Source: an uncultured Solobacterium sp.
GTDB taxonomy: Bacteria; Bacillota_I; Bacilli_A; Erysipelotrichales; Erysipelotrichaceae
Assembly: GCA_900552125.1 (NCBI GenBank)
Contig: URYK01000046.1
Span: 1 to 20,929 of the forward strand
Direction: 5' to 3'
Length of the DNA stretch: 20,929 nucleotides
In this document: piece after piece, positions 1-7,978 of the stretch
Numbering within the stretch: the first letter of the stretch is position 1
Layout of the letters: each line of letters starts with the position of its first letter
Notes under the pieces: generated by a model
What the model was told of the DNA's origin: nothing
Databases searched by the model: none
What the model saw: only the letters and a program-made list of their open reading frames with translations
Position numbers and translations under genes: made by a program

Positions 1-45
1 TCAACCATGCCTGTACATGTTTGAACTATAGCGACTGCCTGTCGC

Positions 46-80
46 ACAAAAGGATCCTATGTTCATCTCACATAGAATCC
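46..80 (-). terminator. Terminator of mnmG
   Basis: On the minus strand an 11-base stem (GGATTCTATGT / ACATAGGATCC, one G-U pair, 7-base loop) begins about ten bases after the mnmG stop and is followed by TTTTG. The U-tract is short. It suggests that mnmG transcription ends here rather than running into a downstream rsmG. Confidence 0.65.
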
Positions 81-89
81 CAATTACAC

Positions 90-1946
90 TTATGATCTCT
101 TCATCTGTTCCAGATAAACAGCTAATACCGCAATATCAGCTGGATTTACTCCTGAAATACGAGAAGCTTGCCCCATTGTAAGTGGCTGTACTAGACTTAG
201 CTTCTGTCTTGCTTCTAAAGATAGATTTGCAACCTGGTTATAATCCATATCTTCCGGCAGTCTTACCTGATCCATAGTCCTTAGATGCTGTGCATCACGT
301 TTAGCCTTACGAATATAACCTTCATAACGAATTTCAATTTCCGCAAGTCGTGCAATTTTAGGATCTAACTGCTGTTCAACAAATGGCTGTAATAATTCCA
401 CAGTTATTCCAGGTCTTTTCAACAATTCTGTCATACTGACACCATCTTTTATTTCATCTAGACCTTTTTCCTTTAACATTACATTTACACTAGATTTCGG
501 TGTAAAACGAACGGTGTCGAAATAAGCAATCATATCCTGAACATCCTGCATCTTCTTTTGATATCGAGCATATCGTTCTTCACTAATCAATCCTACTTGA
601 TGTCCATATTCAGTTAATCGAGCATCTGCATTATCATGACGTAATAATAAACGATATTCTGCACGTGATGTTAGTAAACGGTAAGGTTCTTTTGTTCCTT
701 TTGTTACTAAATCATCAATCATAACTCCAATATAAGCTTCATCACGATGTAGAATCAAAGGTTCTTTTCCATCTAGCTTTAATACTGCATTAATACCAGC
801 CATTAATCCTTGTGCAGCAGCTTCCTCATATCCGCTTGTACCATTGATTTGTCCTGCTGTATATAAATTCTTAATAATTTTATTTTCTAATGTAGGTTTA
901 CACTGCAATGGATCAATCGCATCATATTCTATCGCATAAGCATATTTTTCTATTACACAATTTTCTAATCCTGGTAAAGAATGTAACATCTCTTCCTGTA
1001 TATCATGTGGCATAGAAGTAGAAAAACCTTGTACATAGGTAGTGTTTAATGATTCACTTTCTGGTTCTAAGAATATCTGATGACGTTCTTTATCCGCAAA
1101 ACGTACTAGTTTATCTTCAATACTTGGGCAATAACGTGGTCCTACTCCTTTTACCAATCCAGAATACATTGCAGATTTATCTAAATTTCCATTAATAATT
1201 TCATGTGTTTGAGGACTCGTATAAGTTAAATAACACACTTCTTGTTGATCAAATGGACGAATTTCTGTTGTATCTTCACTAAAACAGATAAAATCATCTG
1301 TTCCAGGCTGAATTGTTGTTTTACTGAAATCAATTGATGAAGTTAATACACGAGCTGGCGTTCCAGTCTTTAGACGGAAAGTAGAAATCCCTAAATCACG
1401 TAGACTTTGTGACAGGTTTTCTGTTGTAGGTTCATCTTCAGGTCCACTGGAAGTTGCGGTATGTCCTACAAGGATACTACTACTCATGAAAGTACCGGTT
1501 GTCATGATCAACGCTTTACATTCAACTACTTGACCATCTTTCTGAAGAACACCACGAACTACACCATTTTCCGCAATAACCTTTTCTATGCACATTTCTC
1601 TGACTTCCAGATTCTCCTGATGTAATACTTTATCCTGCATATATTTTTTATATGCTATTTTATCAGATTGAACACGAAGACATTGTACCCCTGGCCCTTT
1701 TGTAGTATTTAACATTTTAAACTGTAAAGCTGTCGCATCCGCTGCTTTCCCCATTTCTCCACCAAGAGCATCAATTTCTCTAACTACGATTCCTTTTGCT
1801 GGTCCTCCAACACTAGGATTACATGGCATAGAGGCAATCATATCGATATGCATAGAGTATAAAATTGTTTTTTTATGTAAACGAGCACATGCTAAAGCAG
1901 CTTCTACCCCTGCATGTCCTCCACCTATTACGATGATATCTGTCAT
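90..1946 (-). CDS. mnmG: tRNA uridine-5-carboxymethylaminomethyl modification enzyme MnmG (GidA)
   Basis: FAD-dependent subunit of the MnmE-MnmG complex, which installs (carboxymethyl)aminomethyl groups on wobble U34 of several tRNAs in the cytoplasm. The 618 residues match the usual length of about 620-630. Seen directly: an N-terminal dinucleotide-binding motif GGGHAG at residues 8-13, the CNPSVGG block with Cys42, the GPRYCPSIEDK block with the second conserved Cys (Cys273), and C-terminal blocks GTSGYEEAAAQG and LLTSRAEYRLLLRHDN that are diagnostic of the family. The ATG is preceded by AAAGGATG about nine bases upstream. The gene appears monocistronic: its own extended -10 promoter lies upstream and a hairpin terminator lies downstream. 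Identification is essentially certain. Confidence 0.98.
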   Translation of the reverse strand: MTDIIVIGGGHAGVEAALACARLHKKTILYSMHIDMIASMPCNPSVGGPAKGIVVREIDALGGEMGKAADATALQFKMLNTTKGPGVQCLRVQSDKIAYKKYMQDKVLHQENLEVREMCIEKVIAENGVVRGVLQKDGQVVECKALIMTTGTFMSSSILVGHTATSSGPEDEPTTENLSQSLRDLGISTFRLKTGTPARVLTSSIDFSKTTIQPGTDDFICFSEDTTEIRPFDQQEVCYLTYTSPQTHEIINGNLDKSAMYSGLVKGVGPRYCPSIEDKLVRFADKERHQIFLEPESESLNTTYVQGFSTSMPHDIQEEMLHSLPGLENCVIEKYAYAIEYDAIDPLQCKPTLENKIIKNLYTAGQINGTSGYEEAAAQGLMAGINAVLKLDGKEPLILHRDEAYIGVMIDDLVTKGTKEPYRLLTSRAEYRLLLRHDNADARLTEYGHQVGLISEERYARYQKKMQDVQDMIAYFDTVRFTPKSSVNVMLKEKGLDEIKDGVSMTELLKRPGITVELLQPFVEQQLDPKIARLAEIEIRYEGYIRKAKRDAQHLRTMDQVRLPEDMDYNQVANLSLEARQKLSLVQPLTMGQASRISGVNPADIAVLAVYLEQMKRS

Positions 1947-1986
1947 ATATCTAACATCCTTTCAGAATTCTGATTTCCTATCGTTT

Positions 1987-2016
1987 ATTTTACCATAGAT
2001 TCTCATATAAATACAA
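1987..2016 (-). promoter_or_regulatory. Promoter of mnmG
   Basis: Minus strand: -35 TTGTAT (2011-2016), 18-base spacer, -10 TAAAAT (1987-1992) preceded by TGG, i.e. an extended -10. It lies about 40 bases before the mnmG ATG and downstream of the prmC terminator. Confidence 0.6.
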
Positions 2017-2110
2017 AAGATTACATGATTCTATAACTGATCTCATTTAAGATTCAGAAATAATATTTTTTCCTCATCAGATTTGAGTTAATATTAGTTT
2101 AATTAAAATA

Positions 2111-2160
2111 TAAAAAGATTTCAAAACCTATTTCATAAACAAATAGGATTAAGAAATCTC
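2111..2160 (-). terminator. Terminator of the prfA-prmC operon
   Basis: Minus strand hairpin with two stacked stems, AGATTTC/GAAATCT (outer) and CCTATTT/AAATAGG (inner), followed by TTTTTATATTTT. It starts about 20 bases after the prmC stop and separates this operon from mnmG. Confidence 0.7.
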
Positions 2161-2181
2161 TTGTTTATAGTAACCTACTTA

Positions 2182-3039
2182 CTAATCCAAATTAATATAA
2201 ATAAACAACATTCGATTTTTTCCACTCATATCTTTCAATACTTCAATTTTAGCATCAGGGAAGTATTTTCTAGCTTCTGCTGTTAATGCTTCTTTCTGGT
2301 TATATCCCATTTCAAAAGCCATCATAGCACGTTCCTTTAATACTTTAGATGCATTTTCAAATATGATACGATAGAATTTTAAACCATCTTCTCCACCAAA
2401 CAATGCTACATGTGGTTCATAATCTACTACACTATGTTCCATTTGTTCTTCTTGTGGAATATATGGAGGATTACTGATTAAGATATCTACCTTTAAATTA
2501 CGATCAATTAATGGTTCCAGCATATCTCCAACCATGAAATTCACAACTGCTTCATTTTCATCTGCATTTTGTTTCGCAACAGTAACTGCATTTTCACTGA
2601 TATCTGTTGCCATCATATGAATATTCTCTTCTTCTTTTTTAAGAGATATCGCAATAGCACCACTTCCAGTACCAATATCTACTGCCGTAACATTTTCCAC
2701 AGTGGAAAAATATTCATCATATGCGGCTAAGACATTTGCGACTAATTCTTCTGTTTCTGGACGAGGAATTAATACATCTGGTCCTACATGAAAACGATAG
2801 CCATAGAACCATTCAAACCCTAAAACATGTCCTAATGGTTCCCCTTTTAATAGACGATTGATTCCTGCTTCATAAGCAGTTTCTATATCTTTATCCATCT
2901 CTTCTTCAAATTCCATATAAAGATTATGTGCTTCTTTATTGGTAAGCTCTAGCATGTATAAAAGTGCAGCCTGTTCTCCATATCCTGCATCTTCCATACG
3001 TTTTTGAGCATTTTTCAATATTGCATGATACGTGCTCAT
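2182..3039 (-). CDS. prmC: Peptide chain release factor N5-glutamine methyltransferase PrmC (HemK)
   Basis: S-adenosylmethionine-dependent enzyme that methylates the Gln of the GGQ motif in release factors RF1 and RF2. The 285 residues are the family length. Seen: a helical N-terminal domain, IPRPETEELV at 91-100, the SAM-binding motif DIGTGSGAIA at 121-130, and the catalytic NPPY motif at 190-193 that positions the glutamine amide. Its ATG overlaps the prfA stop by one base (TAATG), so translation is probably coupled to prfA, the gene for its own substrate. No separate ribosome site is needed. The call is secure from the NPPY motif together with the prfA neighbour. Confidence 0.97.
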   Translation of the reverse strand: MSTYHAILKNAQKRMEDAGYGEQAALLYMLELTNKEAHNLYMEFEEEMDKDIETAYEAGINRLLKGEPLGHVLGFEWFYGYRFHVGPDVLIPRPETEELVANVLAAYDEYFSTVENVTAVDIGTGSGAIAISLKKEEENIHMMATDISENAVTVAKQNADENEAVVNFMVGDMLEPLIDRNLKVDILISNPPYIPQEEQMEHSVVDYEPHVALFGGEDGLKFYRIIFENASKVLKERAMMAFEMGYNQKEALTAEARKYFPDAKIEVLKDMSGKNRMLFIYINLD

Positions 3040-4112
3040 TATTTCTGCCCCGCTAATTTTGCCTGCTGATCTGCACTCATTAAAGCATCTAGTAAATCCT
3101 GCATTCTACCTTCCATGATGCGATCAAGCTGATTAACTGTATAACCGATACGATGATCTGTAACACGATTCTGTGGATAGTTATATGTACGTATTTTTTC
3201 TGCACGATCTCCTGTACCAATTTTACTACGACGTTCCATTCCCTGTTCTTCTTCTAGTTTACGCTGATGTTCTTCATAAACACGAGAACGAATTGTCATT
3301 AACGCTGTAGCACGGTTTTCGTGCTGAGAGCGTCCATCCTGACATTTAACCACAATACCTGTAGGCTTATGCACAATACGAACAGCAGAATCTGTCTTAT
3401 TGACGTGCTGACCACCGGCACCACTTGCTCGCATTGTTTCAATTTCCAAATCGTTCATATCAATATCGAAATCTTCTGGTTCAATTTCTGGTGTAACCAA
3501 TACTGTAGCAGTTGATGTATGGATACGACCCTGACTTTCTGTTTTAGGTACACGCTGTACACGATGGCTTCCTGATTCAAATTTCAATCTGCCATATACA
3601 TCATTTCCTTTTACCATAAAGGAAACTAATGAGAATCCGCCAGCTTCGCAATCGTCCATTTCAATAATTTCTACTTTCCAGCCCTGGCTCTCTGCATATT
3701 TACTATACATACGATATAAGTCCCCAGCAAAGATATTTCCTTCATCTCCACCTGCAGCCCCACGAATTTCTATAATCGCATTATGAGAGTCATTTGGATC
3801 TTTTGGAATTAAAAGAATTTCAAGCTTAGAAAGATATTCTTCAATCTTAGGCTCTAATTCTTCAATTTCCATTTTAGCCATTTCTTTGATTTCTTTATCG
3901 TCTTCCAAAAGAAGAGCCTTTGCTTCCTCTAATGCCTCTACACTATTTTTATATTCTGTATAAGTTTCCACAACCTGAGTTAAATCAGCTTGCTCTCTTC
4001 CCAGTTTTGCTAGCATTTTGCTGTCGCTTACGATTTCAGGTGACATCATCATTTCATTAATTTCATGATAACGATTCACCATTCCTTCGAGTCGTTCAAT
4101 CATTACACTCAT
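3039..4112 (-). CDS. prfA: Peptide chain release factor 1
   Basis: Class I release factor that reads UAA and UAG and triggers peptidyl-tRNA hydrolysis on the ribosome. It has 357 residues, the usual RF1 length. Seen: the anticodon-like P-x-T tripeptide as PKT at 189-191, in the context RVQRVPKTESQGRIHTS, which marks RF1 rather than RF2 (SPF). The universal GGQ motif is at 233-235 within GAGGQHVNKTDSAVRI. Two Met codons occur near the start (1 and 4); the first is chosen because AGGAGG lies eight bases ahead of it. It is the first gene of a two-gene operon with prmC. Confidence 0.98.
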   Translation of the reverse strand: MSVMIERLEGMVNRYHEINEMMMSPEIVSDSKMLAKLGREQADLTQVVETYTEYKNSVEALEEAKALLLEDDKEIKEMAKMEIEELEPKIEEYLSKLEILLIPKDPNDSHNAIIEIRGAAGGDEGNIFAGDLYRMYSKYAESQGWKVEIIEMDDCEAGGFSLVSFMVKGNDVYGRLKFESGSHRVQRVPKTESQGRIHTSTATVLVTPEIEPEDFDIDMNDLEIETMRASGAGGQHVNKTDSAVRIVHKPTGIVVKCQDGRSQHENRATALMTIRSRVYEEHQRKLEEEQGMERRSKIGTGDRAEKIRTYNYPQNRVTDHRIGYTVNQLDRIMEGRMQDLLDALMSADQQAKLAGQK

Positions 4113-4170
4113 ATACTTTACCTCCTAAGAGTTCTTTCTACTCATTATGCCTGAAAAGCGCATAAATATC

Positions 4171-4198
4171 CTTATATACTATATCATTGAACAGCCAA
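4171..4198 (-). promoter_or_regulatory. Possible promoter of prfA-prmC
   Basis: Minus strand: -35-like TTGGCT (4193-4198), 16-base spacer, -10-like TATAAG (4171-4176), about 60 bases before the prfA ATG and downstream of the preceding gene's terminator. Both boxes are imperfect, so this is tentative. The terminator upstream does imply that some promoter lies in this gap. Confidence 0.3.
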
Positions 4199-4252
4199 AT
4201 TGCATAGTAAAATTTAACTCTTTAAGTCTTTTTTTAATCTTTGAATATAAGT

Positions 4253-4279
4253 TTAAAAAAACCAGCATATTTGCTGGTT
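4253..4279 (-). terminator. Terminator of the EIIBC / 4-TM protein operon
   Basis: Minus strand: 8-base stem AACCAGCA / TGCTGGTT with a four-base loop, then TTTTTTTAAAC. The stop codon of the upstream gene (4278-4280) lies in the 5' arm of the stem. Confidence 0.88.
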
Positions 4280-4790
4280 ATCGTATAGACATATAAACAC
4301 CGTATACTAAAGCAATCATTAGAATTAAGATACAAACTGTTACAATAAATACTGCTAACTGTTGTTCTTTTTTTATTTCTTTAAATGCTTGCTTTATAGA
4401 GAAGTTATTCCATTGAAAATATTTATATAGAGATATTATCAATAGAATTGCTGAAACAAAATTCATTAAAATGAATTGTCCAATTGCCATGATAATAAGA
4501 TTTAAACGTATACTTTCAATGTGTTGAGGAACTACAATATCTTTCAAAAAGTTCTTTAACACATACCAGATATATAAGTTTGCTGTACAAATCATAAATC
4601 CTGTAATAACAATTGGATTTTCACTCATTAATTTCTCCAAGGAAGTATCGGATATATTTGTTAAAACACCAATATAGATTAAGAATAATACAACTATGGC
4701 AACGCAAGCATAATTAGCATATCGAAGATATCTATAATTATGTGTTTGTTTAAGTTTATTTTTCTGTCTAATGATATCTCTTTTCTTCAT
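4278..4790 (-). CDS. Hypothetical four-helix membrane protein
   Basis: Not recognised as a member of any named family. The 170-residue protein has a basic N-terminal tail (residues 1-25, rich in Lys and Arg) and four hydrophobic segments at roughly 26-45, 60-80, 95-121 and 146-167. A charged, amphipathic stretch (about 125-145) separates the last two. No catalytic motif or metal-ligand cluster is visible. The ATG has a strong AAGGAGG site eight bases upstream. The gene starts 30 bases after the PTS EIIBC stop and ends in a good terminator, so it is probably the last gene of the EIIBC transcript. A role accessory to sugar uptake is inference from position only. Confidence 0.85.
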   Translation of the reverse strand: MKKRDIIRQKNKLKQTHNYRYLRYANYACVAIVVLFLIYIGVLTNISDTSLEKLMSENPIVITGFMICTANLYIWYVLKNFLKDIVVPQHIESIRLNLIIMAIGQFILMNFVSAILLIISLYKYFQWNNFSIKQAFKEIKKEQQLAVFIVTVCILILMIALVYGVYMSIR

Positions 4791-4820
4791 ATCGATTCCT
4801 CCTTGAGAAACTGTGAATTT

Positions 4821-6434
4821 TTAGTCGATGTGCAAATAATCTTTAACTGCTGTTGTTATATTAACAACTCTTACACCGTAAATAACCTGTATAGAATTCT
4901 TTCCACGAACTACCCCAATTGCTTCAAGATAGTTTTTCCAGCTTTCATCTGGTGCAATCAAAGAATCATCTTTAACTGTAACACGAAGTCTACTTGCACA
5001 ACAAGTAACTGTTTCAATATTATCAGCACCACCTAAAGCTTCTACAATTCGTACTTCTAAAGCATCTTCTGGCATTTCAGCATTAGCATTTTCGCCATCT
5101 TTTGCATTTTTAATTTCATTATATTCTTTCTTGCTCATTAATTTAATTTCTCCCTCTGCATCTCTTCCTGGAGTTTTTAAATTAAATTTAACGATACAGA
5201 ATTTGAATGCAGCATAATAAACAACGAATGTTACAGGTAATAACCATAAAGCATGCATAGCATGTACTTTCTGTGGCTGGAATAAGTTAGGAATCATGAA
5301 GAACAATGCTGTACCATTAATAGAAATTTCAAATATTTCTGCCACTACATAACATAGACCACATAATGGAGCATAAACTAACCAATATAATGCAGGTGCT
5401 ACGAATAAGAAAGTATATTCAATTGGTTCTGAAATTCCAACCATTGCTAAAGTAAATACAGATGGAATTAATAATGAAGCTACTTTTTTACGATTTTCAG
5501 GTCTTGCACAGCGATACATTGCAAATGCAGCACCAGGTAAACCAGCTAACTGGAACAATAATCGACCATTTGTAAAGTTTCTTGTAATATATCCAGTTGC
5601 AGTTGGACTAGCTGCTTGACCATTAATAATGTTCTTTACACCCTCATATAGAACACCATCAATCATCATAGTTCCTCCAACTTTTGTATATTCAATTGGG
5701 AATGCGATCAAGTGATGAATTCCGAATGGTAATAACATCTTATCTAATGTACCGAATAAGAATGTTCCGAATAAACCACTAGTCTGAATAAATCCTGTAA
5801 TACTTTGTAAAGCACCACCAATAAATGGCCATACATAATAGAATGCAATGGAAAGTGGAATAGAAACAAGTGTCACCATAATGATAACAAATTTTGTTCC
5901 TGCGAAGAAACCGAACATTGCAGGTAATTTTGTATCAACAAATTTATTATGTAACCAAGCTGCAATTAACCCTGTAATAAGCCCAGAGAACATTCCCATA
6001 TTATAAGTGAACATTCCTAAGTAAGTAGACCATAAAGCATTGAAGTTTAATGCTGCTTGCTCAGTATATCCGTTTTCCATTAACGCTTCTACTGCTGTAG
6101 TTTCAGCTGTCCATCCTTCTAATGCTGCCCATCCTTCAATCCCTCTTATGAAGCAGAAGAATAAGACTAAACCAGCAAATGCAGCCCATCCTTTTTCTTT
6201 TTTTGCTAAAGTGAATGCAATAGCTACTGCAAACCATAACTGCAAATTGTTCATGAACATGAAACCAATGTTTGTAATCATCGTGAACAAATTGTACAGT
6301 AGTGTTCCTTCGGATAAGATATAGTTGGTAAATGCACTACCAATACCTACGAAGAAACCAACAAGTACAAGCAGTATGATAGGAACCATCATTGCACCAG
6401 CAAAAGTTTGTAGTTTTGCTTGAATATTTTTCAT
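4821..6434 (-). CDS. PTS sugar transporter EIIBC component, glucose/glucoside (Glc) family
   Basis: Membrane permease that imports a sugar and phosphorylates it. The EIIC domain (about 1-420) has around ten hydrophobic segments, the substrate-site block LLPFGIHHLIAFP at 234-246 and the conserved GISEPIE motif at 333-339. A linker leads to the EIIB domain (about 455-537), where NIETVTCCASRLRV matches the family pattern NIxxvdaCxTRLR; Cys479 is therefore the likely phosphocysteine, with a neighbouring Cys478. No EIIA domain is fused; the stand-alone EIIA at 9534-10016 would supply it. The exact sugar (glucose, maltose-type glucoside, N-acetylglucosamine or other) cannot be assigned. AAGGAGG precedes the ATG. 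A cre-like site overlaps the -10 box and an inverted repeat lies farther upstream, suggesting CcpA repression plus specific control. Confidence 0.93.
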   Translation of the reverse strand: MKNIQAKLQTFAGAMMVPIILLVLVGFFVGIGSAFTNYILSEGTLLYNLFTMITNIGFMFMNNLQLWFAVAIAFTLAKKEKGWAAFAGLVLFFCFIRGIEGWAALEGWTAETTAVEALMENGYTEQAALNFNALWSTYLGMFTYNMGMFSGLITGLIAAWLHNKFVDTKLPAMFGFFAGTKFVIIMVTLVSIPLSIAFYYVWPFIGGALQSITGFIQTSGLFGTFLFGTLDKMLLPFGIHHLIAFPIEYTKVGGTMMIDGVLYEGVKNIINGQAASPTATGYITRNFTNGRLLFQLAGLPGAAFAMYRCARPENRKKVASLLIPSVFTLAMVGISEPIEYTFLFVAPALYWLVYAPLCGLCYVVAEIFEISINGTALFFMIPNLFQPQKVHAMHALWLLPVTFVVYYAAFKFCIVKFNLKTPGRDAEGEIKLMSKKEYNEIKNAKDGENANAEMPEDALEVRIVEALGGADNIETVTCCASRLRVTVKDDSLIAPDESWKNYLEAIGVVRGKNSIQVIYGVRVVNITTAVKDYLHID

Positions 6435-6449
6435 ACTCGTTCCTCCTTT

Positions 6450-6471
6450 TGTTTACGCTTACATATTAGCA
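6450..6471 (-). promoter_or_regulatory. Extended -10 promoter overlapped by a cre-like site, upstream of EIIBC
   Basis: On the minus strand TGC-TAATAT (6463-6471) is an extended -10 with no good -35. TGTAAGCGTAAACA (6450-6463) matches the catabolite-responsive element consensus TGWAANCGNTNWCA at all but one position. The cre covers the end of the -10 and the expected start point, the classic placement for CcpA roadblock repression when preferred sugars are present. Confidence 0.65.
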
Positions 6472-6504
6472 TAGATATATACAAGTTTTTGTTTTGAATG
6501 AGTT

Positions 6505-6525
6505 ACAATAATTCATTATTATTGT
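6505..6525. promoter_or_regulatory. Inverted repeat, candidate operator upstream of EIIBC
   Basis: A perfect 8-base inverted repeat, ACAATAAT-N5-ATTATTGT, is centred about 60 bases upstream of the predicted EIIBC transcription start and begins shortly after the pepV stop on the minus strand. It lacks a U-tract in either direction, so it does not look like a terminator. Its distance suits an activator site such as one for the nearby PRD regulator; that link is inference. Confidence 0.45.
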
Positions 6526-6533
6526 GGTAATTT

Positions 6534-7880
6534 TTATTCATCAGCATCATTAGTGCATGCCAATTCCTTTAATGATTCATAATAAATCTCATATGCCTTT
6601 ATTAGTGATGCAATAGGCATACACTCATTAGGCATATGTGGCTTAGGATCTTCACCAGGAAATGTAGCCCCAAATGCAACACCATTATCTAGTACACGTG
6701 CATAAGAAGCTCCTCCCTTTGTGAAAACTTCCGCATCTTCATTCATAACTCGTCTATATGCTGTCTTTAAGCTTTTTATTAAATCACTATCTTCTGGAAC
6801 ATATAGTAAACGTTTATGATTTAATATATCTAACTTACATCCATATTGATCTGCAATTGATTGTAATTTATTTAATAATTCTTTTTCATTAGTAGATTTC
6901 ACATAGCGAACATCAACACATAGTTCTATCTCTTCCTCATTCGTATTCATCGACATCAAACAAACAGATCCAGTCCCCATTTCATCATCTATATGATATA
7001 GTCCGCTCTTTTCCCCATAAAAATCATCTAGAAATTGATCATAAATCATCTGAACCATTTTATTTAAGGAAGGGTACTCTTGAACATGATTTATAAACTC
7101 TTTTGTAAAAGTAAATAATGCATTCTTCCCTCTCTGTGGATTTCGAGATAAAGAACGAACACCTTTATAACTAACATGAATACCATCTTCATCATGTCTA
7201 ATTTCATTTGCCTTATCAATAAATGATATAGCTGACTTATCTGAAAGAATAAATTCTAAATCGTCACACACGTAATTCAATCTCGTTTTTGACTTAACTT
7301 CAATCCCTTTATCCCTTGGTAAAGAGAAACGTACTTGAAGTATACCTTTCTCTCCATTTACAATTGGAAAATTCCCATCTGGAGAAAAGCCATAAATTGG
7401 TTGTTTATGATGCTTAAAATATTCTTTCATACATTCCCATGTAGTCTCTTCTGCTCCTCCGGCAATAATACGAATTGGATAACGTAGCTTCAAATTTTCT
7501 TCTTTTATTCTAGATACAGCATACAGAGCAGCCAATAAAGGACCTTTATCATCATTTACTCCACGTCCATACAATATTCCTTCTTTTTCCGTCATAGTAA
7601 ATGGATCTTGATCCCATAAATCATAATCTCCTGCTTCTACGACATCTAAGTGCCCTAAAACAGCTATGTAATTTTCTCCTTCACCTATCTGGGCACTTAC
7701 TGCATACCCCTTTTCATCATGAACTTGAAATCCTTCACGTTGTGCAATTTCTATAAACTTATCAAATGCGCGTCGTATTTCTTTACCAAATGGGGCATTG
7801 TTTTCTGCACTTGAAAGGTTTCGCACAGAAGGAATTTCTACTAAAGTTTTTAAGTCATCTAAAAATTGGTTTTGTTTCAT
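6534..7880 (-). CDS. pepV: M20 family dipeptidase, PepV type
   Basis: Zinc-dependent cytoplasmic peptidase of the M20 family, closest in layout to PepV/carnosinase-type dipeptidases that cleave unblocked dipeptides. It has 448 residues, near the usual 465. Seen: first ligand block GHLDVV (His77, with Asp79), bridging Asp in GVNDDKGP (Asp110), catalytic base and ligand Glu144-Glu145 in GGAEETTWECM, Asp168 in FSPDGNFP, and the C-terminal His in DPKPHMPNE. The ATG at 7880 is preferred over an upstream GTG at 7889, because AGGAG lies eight bases before the ATG and the GTG would overlap it. It is divergent from the PRD regulator and lies just upstream of EIIBC on the same strand, with no convincing terminator between, so partial read-through into the PTS genes is possible. 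Confidence 0.9.
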   Translation of the reverse strand: MKQNQFLDDLKTLVEIPSVRNLSSAENNAPFGKEIRRAFDKFIEIAQREGFQVHDEKGYAVSAQIGEGENYIAVLGHLDVVEAGDYDLWDQDPFTMTEKEGILYGRGVNDDKGPLLAALYAVSRIKEENLKLRYPIRIIAGGAEETTWECMKEYFKHHKQPIYGFSPDGNFPIVNGEKGILQVRFSLPRDKGIEVKSKTRLNYVCDDLEFILSDKSAISFIDKANEIRHDEDGIHVSYKGVRSLSRNPQRGKNALFTFTKEFINHVQEYPSLNKMVQMIYDQFLDDFYGEKSGLYHIDDEMGTGSVCLMSMNTNEEEIELCVDVRYVKSTNEKELLNKLQSIADQYGCKLDILNHKRLLYVPEDSDLIKSLKTAYRRVMNEDAEVFTKGGASYARVLDNGVAFGATFPGEDPKPHMPNECMPIASLIKAYEIYYESLKELACTNDADE

Positions 7881-7922
7881 CCTTATCACTCCTATCCTAT
7901 TAATTTTGTTATTTTATCGTTC

Positions 7923-7951
7923 TTGACAGAATTCAATTTCACACGTATAGT
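7923..7951 (+). promoter_or_regulatory. Promoter of the PRD regulator gene
   Basis: Consensus sigma-A type promoter: -35 TTGACA (7923-7928), 17-base spacer, -10 TATAGT (7946-7951). It predicts a leader of roughly 20 bases carrying the GGGAGG ribosome site. This is the strongest promoter match in the window. Confidence 0.8.
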
Positions 7952-7978
7952 TTCCTATGAAAGGGAGGTATCACGCTT

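Noticed and set aside
1..47. A minus-strand open frame starting GTG at 47 and running off the left edge (VRQAVAIVQ...)
   Set aside because: It begins directly after the mnmG terminator, matches no family I recognise and is only 15 codons long, too little to support a gene.
2116..2159. The inverted repeats between mnmG and prmC as a possible riboswitch or mobile-element end
   Set aside because: The nested stems plus T-rich tail fit an ordinary terminator of prmC, and no target-site duplication or transposase is nearby.
3321..3515. Plus-strand open frames opposite prfA, EIIBC, ADH, HD-GYP and GH3 genes
   Set aside because: They lie fully antisense to well-supported genes and have no plausible ribosome sites or protein character; they are shadows.
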